NCBI GenBank assembly: GCA_001931905.2
Contig: MSJI02000919.1
Coordinates: forward strand, 1-64,000
Origin: Cladosporium sp. IMV 00045
Lineage: Eukaryota; Ascomycota; Dothideomycetes; Cladosporiales; Cladosporiaceae
DNA length: 64,000 nt
Direction: 5' to 3'
Shown here: positions 1 through 10,127 of the stretch, piece by piece
Layout of the letters: each line of letters opens with the position of its first letter
How positions within the stretch are numbered: the stretch's first letter is position 1
Position numbers and translations under genes: made by a program
Notes under the pieces: generated by a model
What the model saw: only the letters and a program-made list of their open reading frames with translations
Told to the model about the DNA's origin: nothing
Databases searched by the model: none

Positions 1-1252
1 AGAGTCCGACCGGCGGTAGCGATGGTCTTGGCCTGTGGTAGAACGGATATACAGGGAGAGAGGGCGGAGTTTGGAGTTTGGGAGGGGTGGAGCGAGGTGG
101 CAGAGTCAGCAGGTTGTCGCACTTTGCTTGTCAGCACGTGGATGCTTGGCGCGGTTGTTTGCGTTTGCGTGGCGGCGGTGGCGGTGATAAGGTGCGCGGG
201 GAGGGAGGAGATGTGTTGTGACTTGGCTCTCGGAGAGTCGTCGAGATAGTTGGAAGTGCTGATAACACCAGAGCAAGGTGTGTTGAGGTGTCGTGGGGGG
301 ATATGGATAGATCAGTGCATGTATGTGGATGTTTGGTGGATGTTTGAGCAGTCAGTCGATGGAGGAAGAGGCGGCAGCGACGAATGACGCTGTGGGGGAA
401 GCTCCGTGCTCCTGCCACTTCTGCCTCTTCTGCCTCTCTGCTCTGCATCAGCCCAGACTTCAACTGCCCCACTCACCTCACTGCCGTACGATCTGACCGT
501 AGGTGACTTAATTATTTATTATTGGAGAACAAAAGGAAAAGCTACATGGAATACCACTATTTTCTTGAGTATGGCGATTCTCATCTCTCGCACGTGTCAT
601 CGATCATGTATGCACGTCTGCTTCTTCTTGTCTCGCTCCTCATCAGCGCCCAGTCTCGTGTTTCCACCTCGTACCATACTTCCTCCATGCCGCCAAACCA
701 CCGCGGTCCACGTTCTCGCCCAGACACAGCCAAGAGCACTACCGAAACCGTTGACTTGTACGGACCGAGTATTCAAATCATAAGAACAATTCTTGTGAGC
801 CATGCTTTGGTCCAATACTAATGCATTATTCGGCAGACAAATCAAGTGCATAATTGTTAGATTTTTCGTGATATCCGTAATGCCCTATGGCATCCTTCAA
901 AGCATCACGTCTTGAAGCTTTCTCGACAGTCAAATTGCCGCAAGAATGCCGTCAGCTTGATTTAGCGATCGATCAATCTTTTCTACCACCCAATTGATCT
1001 ACTGGATTCTGAGTTGAATTCAGTCACTCTCACAAGTATGACCGTGTCGAAAAATACAATCAAGTCAAGACTACCATGTCCATGACCGACGCGTGAATGA
1101 TTTACCTCATCAGCCAATCAACACCCTGAATCTCTCCAGCTTTTGATCTTGGTCTGTGCCCTCCATCGAACTTCCGACCTCCAATGGTCATACTCCCAAT
1201 GCACGCGCATGAATTAAAGCATATGGAGGTGCCATTCCATATCAGATCTTAA
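1..1252. other. Intergenic, no gene recognised
   Basis: I see only short, low-complexity reading frames on both strands and no family resemblance. The last few hundred bases presumably hold the promoter and 5' leader of the COX10 gene. An unseen gene may end to the left of the window. Confidence 0.5.
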
Positions 1253-2767
1253 ATGTTTCGACCGCCCTACGCTCCCAGGGCGCACGCCATTCGCCTCGAC
1301 GATGTATGCACCCGCTGTGCCAGCAGACTGCTGCAAAAACCAACAGCAGCACGATCATTTTCCGCGACTTCCACGGCAAACCAGATAGCGGCGGGCAAGA
1401 AGAGCAGATCACTGGAGCAGACGTATTTCTGGTCGAATGCCCTGAGGAATAGACAAGAGTTGGGGAGAGTGGGAGGAGGCAATTTCTGGTCGAGATCATA
1501 TGCGCCGGACATCAACAACAAGAGAAGAGCGCAATCCACCGCGGCCTTCTCGGCGACACATACACCGGCCGAGTCGCATCCACAAGTTGCAGAAGAAGCA
1601 CCCCACAGGCGACGGAAACGATTGAAGGAGGCCGCAGAAGCGGCAGCCATACCATCAGCAGACCAACAACTGCCACCAGATGCATCTTCAACCCTCTCAC
1701 GAGCGGCATCGGAAGCGCCCTCCAAATCACTCAAACGCACCATCAACACCTTCCTCGCCCTCTCCAAGCCGCGCCTAGCCTTCCTCATCGTCCTAACCAC
1801 AACCGCCTCCTACTCCATATACCCCGTACCCGCCCTCCTCAGCACCTCCGCCACAGCCGCCCCCTCTCTAAGCACACTAACCCTCGGCTTCCTCACGAGC
1901 GGGACATTCCTCACCATCGCCTCGGCCAACACGCTCAACATGCTCTTCGAGCCGGCCTTCGACGCCCGCATGAGCCGCACGCGCAACCGCCCCCTCGTCC
2001 GCGGCCTGATCAGCAAACGCGCCGCATTCCTCTTCGCCCTCGCCACCGGCCTCCTCGGCACCACCATCCTCTGGAGCGGCGTCAACCCGACCACCGCGCT
2101 GCTCGGCGCCGGCAACCTAGCCCTCTACGCCTTCGCGTACACGCCGCTCAAACGCATCCACCCCGTCAACACCTGGGTGGGCGCCATCGTCGGCGCCGTC
2201 CCTCCCCTGATGGGCTGGTGCGCCGCGGCGAGCCAGTACAGCACGACGAACGCCTCTCTGGCGGACCCCGCCAGCGTCCTCGCCGAAGCGAACGAACTCC
2301 TTTTCACCCCCCAAGCGACGGGCGGCTGGTTGATCGCCGCGCTGCTTTTCGCCTGGCAGTTCCCGCACTTCTTCGCGCTGTCGCACGCCGTGCGCCACGA
2401 ATACGCCAGCGCGGGCTATCGCATGCTGACGTCCACGAACATTCCGATGGCAGCGCGCGTGTCGCTGCGGTACAGTTTGGCAATGTTCCCGATCTGCGCG
2501 GCGCTCAGCTGGTACGAGGTGACGGACGCGGGGTTTCTGGTGACGAGCAGCGTAATTAACGGCTGGATGCTCAGGGAGGCGGTGAGGTTTTGGCGCTTGA
2601 ATGGCGAGAAGGGCAGTGCGAGGGCGTTGTTCTGGGCCAGTGTGTGGCAGTTGCCGATAGTGCTTGTGTTGGGGATGGTGCATAAGAAGGGGCTTTGGGA
2701 GAGGGTTTGGAGGGGGATGGTGGGTGAGGAGGAGGACGGGGAGTGGGAGGAGGTGGATGATGAGTGA
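1253..2767 (+). CDS. COX10: Protohaem IX farnesyltransferase, mitochondrial (COX10)
   Basis: This 504-residue protein is encoded by a single exon. It transfers the farnesyl group of farnesyl diphosphate to haem b, giving haem O, the first step to the haem A of cytochrome c oxidase in the inner mitochondrial membrane. The UbiA-family prenyl-diphosphate/Mg site is plain: an N...N...D...D signature at residues 226-239 (NTLNMLFEPAFDARM) followed by SRTRNRP. A second conserved loop, YTPLKRIHPVNTWVGAIVG, follows in the middle of the domain. Several hydrophobic helices run from about residue 170 to 490. The first 150 or so residues are rich in R, S and A and lack acidic stretches, as expected for a mitochondrial presequence plus linker. 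The ATG at 1253 is the first in the frame. The C-terminus is acidic (EEEDGEWEEVDDE). Confidence 0.96.
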   Translation: MFRPPYAPRAHAIRLDDVCTRCASRLLQKPTAARSFSATSTANQIAAGKKSRSLEQTYFWSNALRNRQELGRVGGGNFWSRSYAPDINNKRRAQSTAAFSATHTPAESHPQVAEEAPHRRRKRLKEAAEAAAIPSADQQLPPDASSTLSRAASEAPSKSLKRTINTFLALSKPRLAFLIVLTTTASYSIYPVPALLSTSATAAPSLSTLTLGFLTSGTFLTIASANTLNMLFEPAFDARMSRTRNRPLVRGLISKRAAFLFALATGLLGTTILWSGVNPTTALLGAGNLALYAFAYTPLKRIHPVNTWVGAIVGAVPPLMGWCAAASQYSTTNASLADPASVLAEANELLFTPQATGGWLIAALLFAWQFPHFFALSHAVRHEYASAGYRMLTSTNIPMAARVSLRYSLAMFPICAALSWYEVTDAGFLVTSSVINGWMLREAVRFWRLNGEKGSARALFWASVWQLPIVLVLGMVHKKGLWERVWRGMVGEEEDGEWEEVDDE

Positions 2768-3853
2768 TGTGATGTGATGTGGATGGGTTGGGCTGTAAGA
2801 GAAGGGGAAGAGATGTTTCGTGTAAAGTGCCCGGATAGATGGGCTGTATTTCTATGTTTGGTTCATTTGTTCATATTATTCCCTTCGCGAAATTCATTTT
2901 ATTAGACGGAAATTGCTGAACAATCTATCACAGTCCCGATCAATGAGCAGCAGCCCGTCGAGCAATTGATACGATCTCAGGCGCGTTCCACACAAGTCAA
3001 TACCCACAAGCTAGGTCACGACAATTCCCTCCCATCGCCAGCAGGAGGAAGTAATCTCGTCCCAGAAACCAAACTCTCCAGAATCGACATGGGACATCAG
3101 CATCGCTTCGCTATCTATCCCAGCGCTTGCGTAGCGGCGGTTCGTGGTCAACCGGGCGGGAATGGAGGTTTGATTCGATGTGGTGGGAAAATGGACCTGC
3201 CGCGTCTCTACGCAAAGAGCGCGGTGGGTCTTGGATGACGACGATGATGGCGGCAGCGGTGGTGGTAATGGTGGTGACTGTGGTGTGCCTCTGTTTGGCA
3301 GGAGGAATCGGCCTGCCCTGGTGAGGAGGTGAGGTCTGATTAAAGTTGGCTTCACTTTCACCTGCTCACTCGTTCCTTCCCTCTTTGGCATGACTTGCGT
3401 TTGTGCTTCATGTGAGAGCTTGGCTCGTTTGACTCTTCATAAGGCGCTCACTTCTGTGCTTTTCGCTTACTTGCTCGCTCGCTCACTACCTCGTCTACCT
3501 CGTCAACTACACAACCCCAACCTCCTTTCCAGCAAAGCCTCGTGGCTGCGAACAAGAATCGATACATCGATACTCGGACTGGAACGCTTCCTCGCTCAAC
3601 TCTGTTCGATACTCGAGGCGAAACTTCACACGACAACTGACAGTAAGTGAACAGCGCGATAAGGTGAACGCTAATTGTACGACTACGCAATCAAACGGGT
3701 CCTCTCCTCCTTCCAACACTTCTGGTTTCAACAGCACTTCTTGTTCGTATTCCGATTTGATCGCACCGCCTCTCAAACACCAGCACAGCGTGAAATTACA
3801 TCTTCGGCCTTACGTCAAACCTCAGCTCGCCGGTCGCTTCATTCAACGTCGAC
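2768..3853. other. Intergenic, no gene recognised
   Basis: This stretch holds the 3' end of COX10 and the probable leader of the F-box gene. A 126-codon frame on the minus strand (3011-3391) is proline- and serine-rich in its middle and resembles nothing I know, so I do not call it. A run of pyrimidine-rich sequence at about 3400-3530 may be promoter. Confidence 0.4.
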
Positions 3854-4798
3854 ATGGCCAACATCGTTCTGTGTGGTGATGTCCTTTCATTCCACATGGC
3901 GTCTCTCGACATGTATTTCCTGGATCTAACTCTCCTCGGCGCCACTGAAAATGATGCCGCCAGCGCCGACGTGGGTTTCAACGCAGGCACTTGCAACATC
4001 GCTGGACATGAGATCGCCAAGAATGACAAGAGCGAGGACGGCTCCGCGAACACAACTGTAGTCACCGCCACATCCGCAGTGCAGGCCGTCATTAACACTA
4101 CCGAACTGGTCGAGCAGATTATCAGTCAACTTCCTATGCGCCAAATTGCCGCTACGCAGAGAGTCGCACGGAACTGGAAGGAAGTCATCGACGGCTCACC
4201 CACCATTCAGGCACTCTTGTGGCTGCGTCCAGCGAAGAGTGGAGTACTCTCACCCGCGCATCGCATCGAGTCTCCACAGGCATCTTGCATGCCTCATGAA
4301 GTGGTGTATCATCGGAAGGTCAGATTGAACCCCTTCACGCAGTGGGTGCACCAAGGGATCGTCTTATTCCCATTCGAGGTGACCGAATCGTTTGAAGTAT
4401 GGCACCCTCAACACCTTGTCTTCTTTTCAGGCGTATTGAACCGCTCCTACGTCTATCAAATCATCGATTCCACAACGCCGGAGGTTGCAGTGCCCGAGTC
4501 ATGGCTTCGCATGTTCCTCACCGACCCGCCGGTGACCACGATCAAGTTGGAGGCTCCGACGAGAATGAGTTATACGGCAAGCCATGCAACGCGCATCGTC
4601 ACTTCTCGCGAGGGAATCACGCTTGGAACGGTCAAGAATGAGATGGACAACATGATCCGCAAGGCACTGCAGCTGGTTCGGATCCCAAGGAAAGTCCGCG
4701 CGAAAGGATGTTTCGCAGAAAAGAAGTATCTCTGCAAGAGCATGGGTCGAGAGCTTCCTAACCTGTGGGTTCAAAGTTTGGCTGAATGCCGAATTTGA
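3854..4798 (+). CDS. F-box domain protein
   Basis: The protein has 314 residues and no intron. Residues about 82-122 form an F-box: TTELVEQIISQLPMRQIAAT, then QRVARNWKEVIDGSPTIQALLWL. This domain binds Skp1, so the protein is probably a substrate-recruiting subunit of an SCF ubiquitin ligase. The LW.RPA segment directly after the box is common in the many F-box proteins of filamentous ascomycetes. The C-terminal 190 residues have no repeat (WD40, LRR or kelch) that I can see, so the substrate is unknown. The start is the first ATG of the frame. An in-frame ATG 14 codons later is an alternative, and neither changes the domain. Confidence 0.85.
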   Translation: MANIVLCGDVLSFHMASLDMYFLDLTLLGATENDAASADVGFNAGTCNIAGHEIAKNDKSEDGSANTTVVTATSAVQAVINTTELVEQIISQLPMRQIAATQRVARNWKEVIDGSPTIQALLWLRPAKSGVLSPAHRIESPQASCMPHEVVYHRKVRLNPFTQWVHQGIVLFPFEVTESFEVWHPQHLVFFSGVLNRSYVYQIIDSTTPEVAVPESWLRMFLTDPPVTTIKLEAPTRMSYTASHATRIVTSREGITLGTVKNEMDNMIRKALQLVRIPRKVRAKGCFAEKKYLCKSMGRELPNLWVQSLAECRI

Positions 4799-5671
4799 TC
4801 TCAACAAGGTTGAGATCCTCTACACCACATATGCCAGTGGCTCACAAGCTTACTCTGAAACATCCTGAGCTTCGTTAGATGTTATCGAAAGCGATTTAAT
4901 CGTTACGATTGAACCAACTGCTGATCACAGAATCGGCCGCATCCAGTACATACAGGTATCCCGACATGGAGGTTTACCACAATCTCCTCAAACCCTGTCG
5001 CCCCATCATCGCACTCGGCAGTATCCCTTGTTACTCTGTTCACCAGCAATACTGTCCTCCACCAACATTACCAAGACTCAAGACCGCCTCCACAACAACG
5101 AAACCCCAAGCTCAAGTCTCCAAAGCAAGCATCACATCAACAATAGAACATAAAAACAAAAACAAAAATCACGATACACGATACGCGATACACGACAAAC
5201 CATCAGCTTCGAGCAAATTCCTGTTTCTTCTGCCATCGATCAAAGGCAGTCTGTAATTCCATCACTCAGTAATCAGCTCACTCAAAATGAAAATGACCTT
5301 TGCTTCTCATAATTTCCTTCGACTTTCCATTTCATCCCTTGCGCGTAGTTCGCAATATCTTCGCTTGAGTACATGTACATGTAATGCAGTAGTACACTTT
5401 TCTTGTGTACAACCCCAGACCAAAAGATCGAGGAAGTGGGGTCTCAGATCGCATCACCAAGATCGCGGATCTGCACCTTGAGATGACGTGCATGACGATC
5501 ACATGTCAAGGCACGCAATGGCGTTCACATACATTGTCAGCTACAATGATATTGTAGCCCATGCTTGCTGCATCATTAAACAAATAAACAAAATTCGGGT
5601 TACTATATTCCTACGCCCACCACCCACTCACCAAAACCAAAACCAAAACCAAACCAAATAGACCAACAAAT
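4799..5671. other. Intergenic with short A/C-rich repeats
   Basis: No gene is recognised. Near 5145-5205 there are short runs of AAAAAC and of a CGATACAC-like unit. Near 5630-5660, just before the DUF4385 start codon, an ACCAAA unit is repeated several times. They look like simple-sequence leader DNA. Confidence 0.4.
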
Positions 5672-6343
5672 ATGCCACCACGCCCCAAACGCCTCAAGAC
5701 CAGCCACAGCGTATCACCACCGTCGTCCCCAAAACCGAACCGAGCCAAAAATTCAGAATCTCAGACAACAAAGATCCCAAAAGAAGAATCCCCCTCATCT
5801 CCCCTCCCAACCCCCTCCCTCCTCTCCCCCCACATCCGCCACTCCTACGCCATCGGCCGCGGCGAGCAAGGCGTTTTGACATTCGAACCCTACAAATCCC
5901 TCCTCCTCCCCCTCTGGCGATTCAAAACCGTGCCCATAGCCACCTCCTCCTGCGCAGCCCTCATGTCAGCGTTCCACAGCTACGTCGAGCGCGGGGATTT
6001 TGTGGGCGCTGATATGAGCCGCAAGTTTGTGCAGATGGGCATGACGAGGGCGAGGAGGTATGCGAATTATAAGGGGGGACGGAAGTACAGGAAGCGGGAG
6101 GGGGAGAAGGTGCAGTTGGAGAGGAGTCGGGGGCATGAGGGAAGGGAGGAGAAGATGGCTGCTAGTGAGGTTTTTAGGAGGGGGTGGGAGGTTTGTAGGG
6201 CTGATGGGGGGTATGCGAGGTTGAGGGGGGAGTGGGAGAGGGAGATGAAGGAGTGGCGGAAAATGGGCAAGGAGGAGGGGGAGGGGGAGGATGTGGGAGA
6301 GGTCAGGGTTAAGAGTGAGGAGGATAGTGATGGAGATGACTGA
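5672..6343 (+). CDS. DUF4385 family protein
   Basis: This intronless gene encodes 223 residues. The core, residues about 52-140, carries the hallmarks of DUF4385, a small family of unknown function shared by fungi, bacteria and phages: IRHSYAIGRGEQGVLTFEPYK, then LPLWRFKT, and then FVGADMSRKFVQMGMTRARRYANYKGG. It is preceded by a Ser/Pro-rich basic tail containing a possible nuclear signal (PKRLKT). It ends with a Lys/Glu-rich helix and an acidic tail (SEEDSDGDD). The family has no assigned activity. The sequence alone suggests a nuclear protein and nothing more specific. Confidence 0.85.
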   Translation: MPPRPKRLKTSHSVSPPSSPKPNRAKNSESQTTKIPKEESPSSPLPTPSLLSPHIRHSYAIGRGEQGVLTFEPYKSLLLPLWRFKTVPIATSSCAALMSAFHSYVERGDFVGADMSRKFVQMGMTRARRYANYKGGRKYRKREGEKVQLERSRGHEGREEKMAASEVFRRGWEVCRADGGYARLRGEWEREMKEWRKMGKEEGEGEDVGEVRVKSEEDSDGDD

Positions 6344-6704
6344 AGCGAAGGAAGAAGCGCGTGAGATTTTACTGGAATGGCTAGCTCTTCTTGTGGGATA
6401 TACATGGTGGGAAGACACCTTCTGCGTGCGTTCATCTCGTCTGCGCTTTGCGAAGAGACGTGTGGGCTTGAACGCATGCAGCGCACGACATTCGACGGCC
6501 GTGAGCAGTCGGGCAGTGCGATTTGCAATGCCAGGGCTTGGACGTGCAGCGGCTCGACTGAGATATGACGAGCTCGCATAGGGCCCGACTATCGTAGTGC
6601 TTGGAGCGACTTGAACTTGGAAGTGCTTGACGAACCTGCTGGAATGGAGAAGGCCGCGCAGGAGGGTTATTGTTGAAGATCAGTCGACGAAATGATCTCC
6701 ATGT

Positions 6705-7242
6705 TCATGACGGGCCTTGGTTCTGAGGAACATCGTACGAATGCATCTGCGACGCATCAGTCAGTATGAAGAAACCACAATAATGTATGCAAGGCATCCT
6801 CAGAACTTACCGCTTCAGCAAAACCAATCCACTCCTCAACACCCTTCACATATATATCCTCAGCCCCCGGCACAACCTCGTGATCCCAAACGACGACATG
6901 CTCAAATCCAGCCGTCTTGTCCAAAATCAACGTCTCAACCTCCTTCGGCGCATCATGGCCTTCCAAGCCATCCTCCTCTTCTCCTGGCACAGGTATCCTA
7001 GGCTTAGGGACGACTTTCTTCTCCGTCTTCTCTAGCACAGCACCTTCATATCCTGTAGGAAGAGAGACTTTCTTCCCCCGTAGCTTTCGGCCTCGGAAGA
7101 AAGATGTGCTGGTGCCGTCTTGCTCGGTCGATGGGTTCCAGTAGCGTTGTGATGCCGTGATGGGACCATTTTGTTTGATTGCGCAGGGGATGATGTTGGG
7201 GGTAAGAGATTTTTCGGTGGAGGTCGAGTAGATGGCGAGCAT
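6705..7242 (-). CDS. RNH203: Ribonuclease H2 subunit C (non-catalytic)
   Basis: The product is a subunit of the trimeric RNase H2, which removes ribonucleotides from DNA and degrades RNA:DNA hybrids in the nucleus. Exon 1 is 7242-6811 and exon 2 is 6746-6705; the 64-nt intron begins GTAAGT and ends CAG. Splicing joins GFAEA to MHSYD, restoring the conserved EW..FAEAMH end of the family; without it the frame runs into junk. The family motifs are NIIPCAIKQNGPI, RYWNP, FFRGRKLRGKKVSLPTGYEGAVLE and, near the C-terminus, VVVWDHEVVPGAED followed by YVKGVEEWIGFAEA. The protein has 157 residues, a usual length for fungal subunits. Confidence 0.9.
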
Positions 7243-8200
7243 GTTTGTGGACGTGATGTTGTCTTGTATGGTAGCTATTATATCAAGGCATTTTTGGGTT
7301 ATCGTGTTTGAGCAGCCAGTTCAAGTTCAAGAAGACGCGACCGCGCGACACGCGAGGCACTTCCGGCATTTCGGAGATTTCCGTTACCGATTTGGAGGGA
7401 CGCCAATTTAGCGGCGATGCAGATTCACATGAGATGCCTTTCACATCGACATCATGAACACCATCAAGCTGGCCTTTTCCAAACCACAAGTACCACCCAG
7501 AAAATACAGCTACATTATAAATACAGACTATCTAAGCTCGGCAGGTCCAGGATGATGCCAGCAATGGACCTCACTTACCGACAGCGTGCCTGCCAAGCGA
7601 TCTCCGAATGCGATCTATGCCCCACTTGTCGAGAGGCGGGGCAAGTTGAGATGATTCAGCCTTCTCCCAATCATCAAGACAACAGTTAATGCCCCGACCG
7701 TCGGGTCAACTTACTGCGGCGGAGAACCTTGCAAGAGCCTAGCGAGTCACCTCTTATCTACTGGACTGTGTGGTTGTAGACGGTCATATCAATATACAAG
7801 ACGACCATTGCTGAATCGACTGCCACAATCGCATGGAGTCGAGTCCGCTTAAAGTCGCCAACGCCATACCGTCTTGAGCGAGTCAATGACGCAGCCATCA
7901 CCAACCGACATGAAGCTTTGGCATGTGGAAGTCCACACAACAGACCGAGATTCGCCATGTCTCTCTATTGCGAGCCAGCTCCCTCGCATCCTACCGGACA
8001 CCTAATCTTTCCGGGCCCCGAGCGGAATGGTGATCTCATGAGCTTCTTCTGATTTTCTTGTCTTTCCCTTCCAATTTCTTGATATCTACAACTCAATCGC
8101 TTTGTTTATTGCACTCGCTCTGCTAGAATTCTCTACACGCCTGCTCATGATCTTTGTCTATAAGATCAATTAGAACATAATTCTTAATCGCCCACCAACC
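7243..8200. other. Divergent intergenic region
   Basis: The RNase H2C gene leaves to the left and the methyltransferase gene to the right, so both promoters should lie here. No conserved reading frame is seen. Confidence 0.4.
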
Positions 8201-9643
8201 ATGGGCGTCCTCTCCCCTCTCACCGACAGCGCCAATGCCTTAGCAAGCTATGCGGGATCATACGCCCTTCCTCCCCTCCTCTCAGTCTCGCGAAGCGCCA
8301 TCCTCTCCCTCTTGAAGAACATCCAAATAGGATCGCTCTCACTCACCGACACCGACGGTAGCCTGACAATATGCGGCAGCCCGCGCAGAGTCGAAGGTCA
8401 AGACCAGAAAAATGTCTACACCATACCTCATGTAGAGCTTCGCGTGCTGAACGATCTCTTCTGGGTTCGCCTGCTCTTGTTCGCAGACATGGGATTCGCA
8501 GAGAGCTACATGCTTGGAGAAGTCTCCTGCCCGGACATCACAGCCTTCTTCAAGCTGTTCATCCTCAACCGCGCCTACCTCTCCAATGGCTCGACATTCA
8601 CCTCCGACCTCGCCGGTAAAGTGGCCGGTTTCGTCCGCAGCACAAACACCCTCACCAATGCCCGTCTGAACATCTCCGCGCACTACGACATCTCCAACGA
8701 TATGTTCGCCGCCTTCCTCTCCCCCGACATGACCTACTCCTGCCCCATCTGGCTTCCCAAAACCGACCCCGCGAGCTTTTCCGAAACCCTTGAACAAGCA
8801 CAATACCGCAAACTGCAACGCTTCATCGACAAAGCCAACATCAAGTCCACCGACCACGTCCTCGAAATCGGCACTGGATGGGGCAGTTTCGCGATCCTCG
8901 CCTCCTCCCAGACCGGCTGCCGCGTAACCAGCCTAACCCTCAGCGTCGAGCAAAAAGAGCTCGCCGAAACCCGCATCGCGGCCGCAGGCCTGTCGGACAA
9001 AATCCGCGTCCTCCTCTGCGACTACCGCAGCCTTCCCCTCCCCGCCTCCGAAGCGGAGAAGTTCGACAAAGCCGTCTCCATCGAAATGCTCGAAGCCGTC
9101 GGCGCCGAGTACCTCGAAACCTACTTCCGCTGCATCGACGCGCAGCTGAAACAAGCCTCGGGAGTAGCAGTCTTCCAGTGCATCACCATGCCCGAATCCC
9201 GCTACGAAGCCTACCGGAAGTCAGACGATTTCATCCGCCGCTACATATTCCCCGGCGGGCACTTGCCCACCGTCACGCAGCTTTTGGACGCCGTGCGAGC
9301 GGGCTCCACACCGAAAACCGCCGGCTCGCAACCTCGCCTCATCCCCGAGAGTGTCGAGAACATCGGCCCGCACTACGCGAAGACTCTGCGCCTGTGGCGG
9401 CAGGGTTTCATGCAGAATTTCAACGCGAAGATCCGGCCTGCGCTGCTGGCGGAGCATGAGGGTGAGCGCAAAGAGACAGGCAAGGGCGGGATGAGCGAGG
9501 AGGATGTGGATGTCTTTAGGAGGAAGTGGGAGTATTACTTCGCGTATTGCGAGGCGGGGTTCGCGACGAAGACGCTTGGCGATGTTATATTCACGGTGGG
9601 GAGGGAGGGGGCGCTGGGGATGATGGAGGGTGTGCCGCTTTGA
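8201..9643 (+). CDS. Cyclopropane-fatty-acyl-phospholipid synthase-type methyltransferase
   Basis: This is a 480-residue, intronless SAM-dependent methyltransferase of the mycolic acid cyclopropane synthase family. Enzymes of this family methylate the double bond of lipid-bound fatty acyl chains; fungal relatives may make cyclopropyl, methyl or similar lipids, so the exact product is open. Visible motifs are the family signature AHYDISNDMFAAFLSPDMTYS (about 160-180), SAM motif I LEIGTGWGSFAI (221-232), a post-I region ending TSLTLSVEQKELAE, and SIEMLEAVG in the carboxylate site. The N-terminal 150 residues match the lipid-binding half of the family. There is no signal peptide. The gene is convergent with REX4. 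Confidence 0.9.
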   Translation: MGVLSPLTDSANALASYAGSYALPPLLSVSRSAILSLLKNIQIGSLSLTDTDGSLTICGSPRRVEGQDQKNVYTIPHVELRVLNDLFWVRLLLFADMGFAESYMLGEVSCPDITAFFKLFILNRAYLSNGSTFTSDLAGKVAGFVRSTNTLTNARLNISAHYDISNDMFAAFLSPDMTYSCPIWLPKTDPASFSETLEQAQYRKLQRFIDKANIKSTDHVLEIGTGWGSFAILASSQTGCRVTSLTLSVEQKELAETRIAAAGLSDKIRVLLCDYRSLPLPASEAEKFDKAVSIEMLEAVGAEYLETYFRCIDAQLKQASGVAVFQCITMPESRYEAYRKSDDFIRRYIFPGGHLPTVTQLLDAVRAGSTPKTAGSQPRLIPESVENIGPHYAKTLRLWRQGFMQNFNAKIRPALLAEHEGERKETGKGGMSEEDVDVFRRKWEYYFAYCEAGFATKTLGDVIFTVGREGALGMMEGVPL

Positions 9644-10127
9644 GTGTCTTGTTGAGGTGGTGGGGAAGAGAGGCATGAAGAGGGTTAGGTGGGGTTTCCT
9701 TCGAGGTGGGTTTCTTTCTGGAATGAAGGATGGACGAGGATGAGGAGGTCTTCGAATAGAGAGGGTTGAACTTGGTCAGCTCTACAGTTTTAGAATATAG
9801 AGCACGTTTGTGCGGCGGCTTTTTCGAGACGTTTATGGAATATACCCTTTTGCTTGCGAAATGGTTTCTTGACTGTTTGATCGGATGAAACTTGCGGTGA
9901 TCTGAGTTCTGTTCGTATGGTTTGTTGAGCGATCGAGTCAACCGAATCGTTAAGTAGTCCTTGAGAAGCAGTGGCTGTCGACTGCTTGTCGTTGCGACCT
10001 TGATATTATTATGTTATCTTGATGCTCTCATTTTCTCCGGCAGCCTTTCTCTTGCTCTTCTTTTATCGTTCTTTGACTGCGAGGAACGACTCTTTCACAA
10101 CACCGGCACATCTCAGCTTACAGTCAA
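9644..10127. other. Convergent intergenic region
   Basis: This is the shared 3' region of the methyltransferase and REX4 genes. No gene is seen. Confidence 0.4.

Noticed and set aside
2117..2683. Long open frame on the minus strand within COX10
   Set aside because: It is a shadow of the GC-rich COX10 exon; the translation is rich in R, H, E and P without any domain, and the plus-strand frame has clear family motifs.
3011..3391. 126-codon frame on the minus strand
   Set aside because: It has an ATG start, but the composition is simple (Pro/Ser runs) and no motif or splice partner was found.
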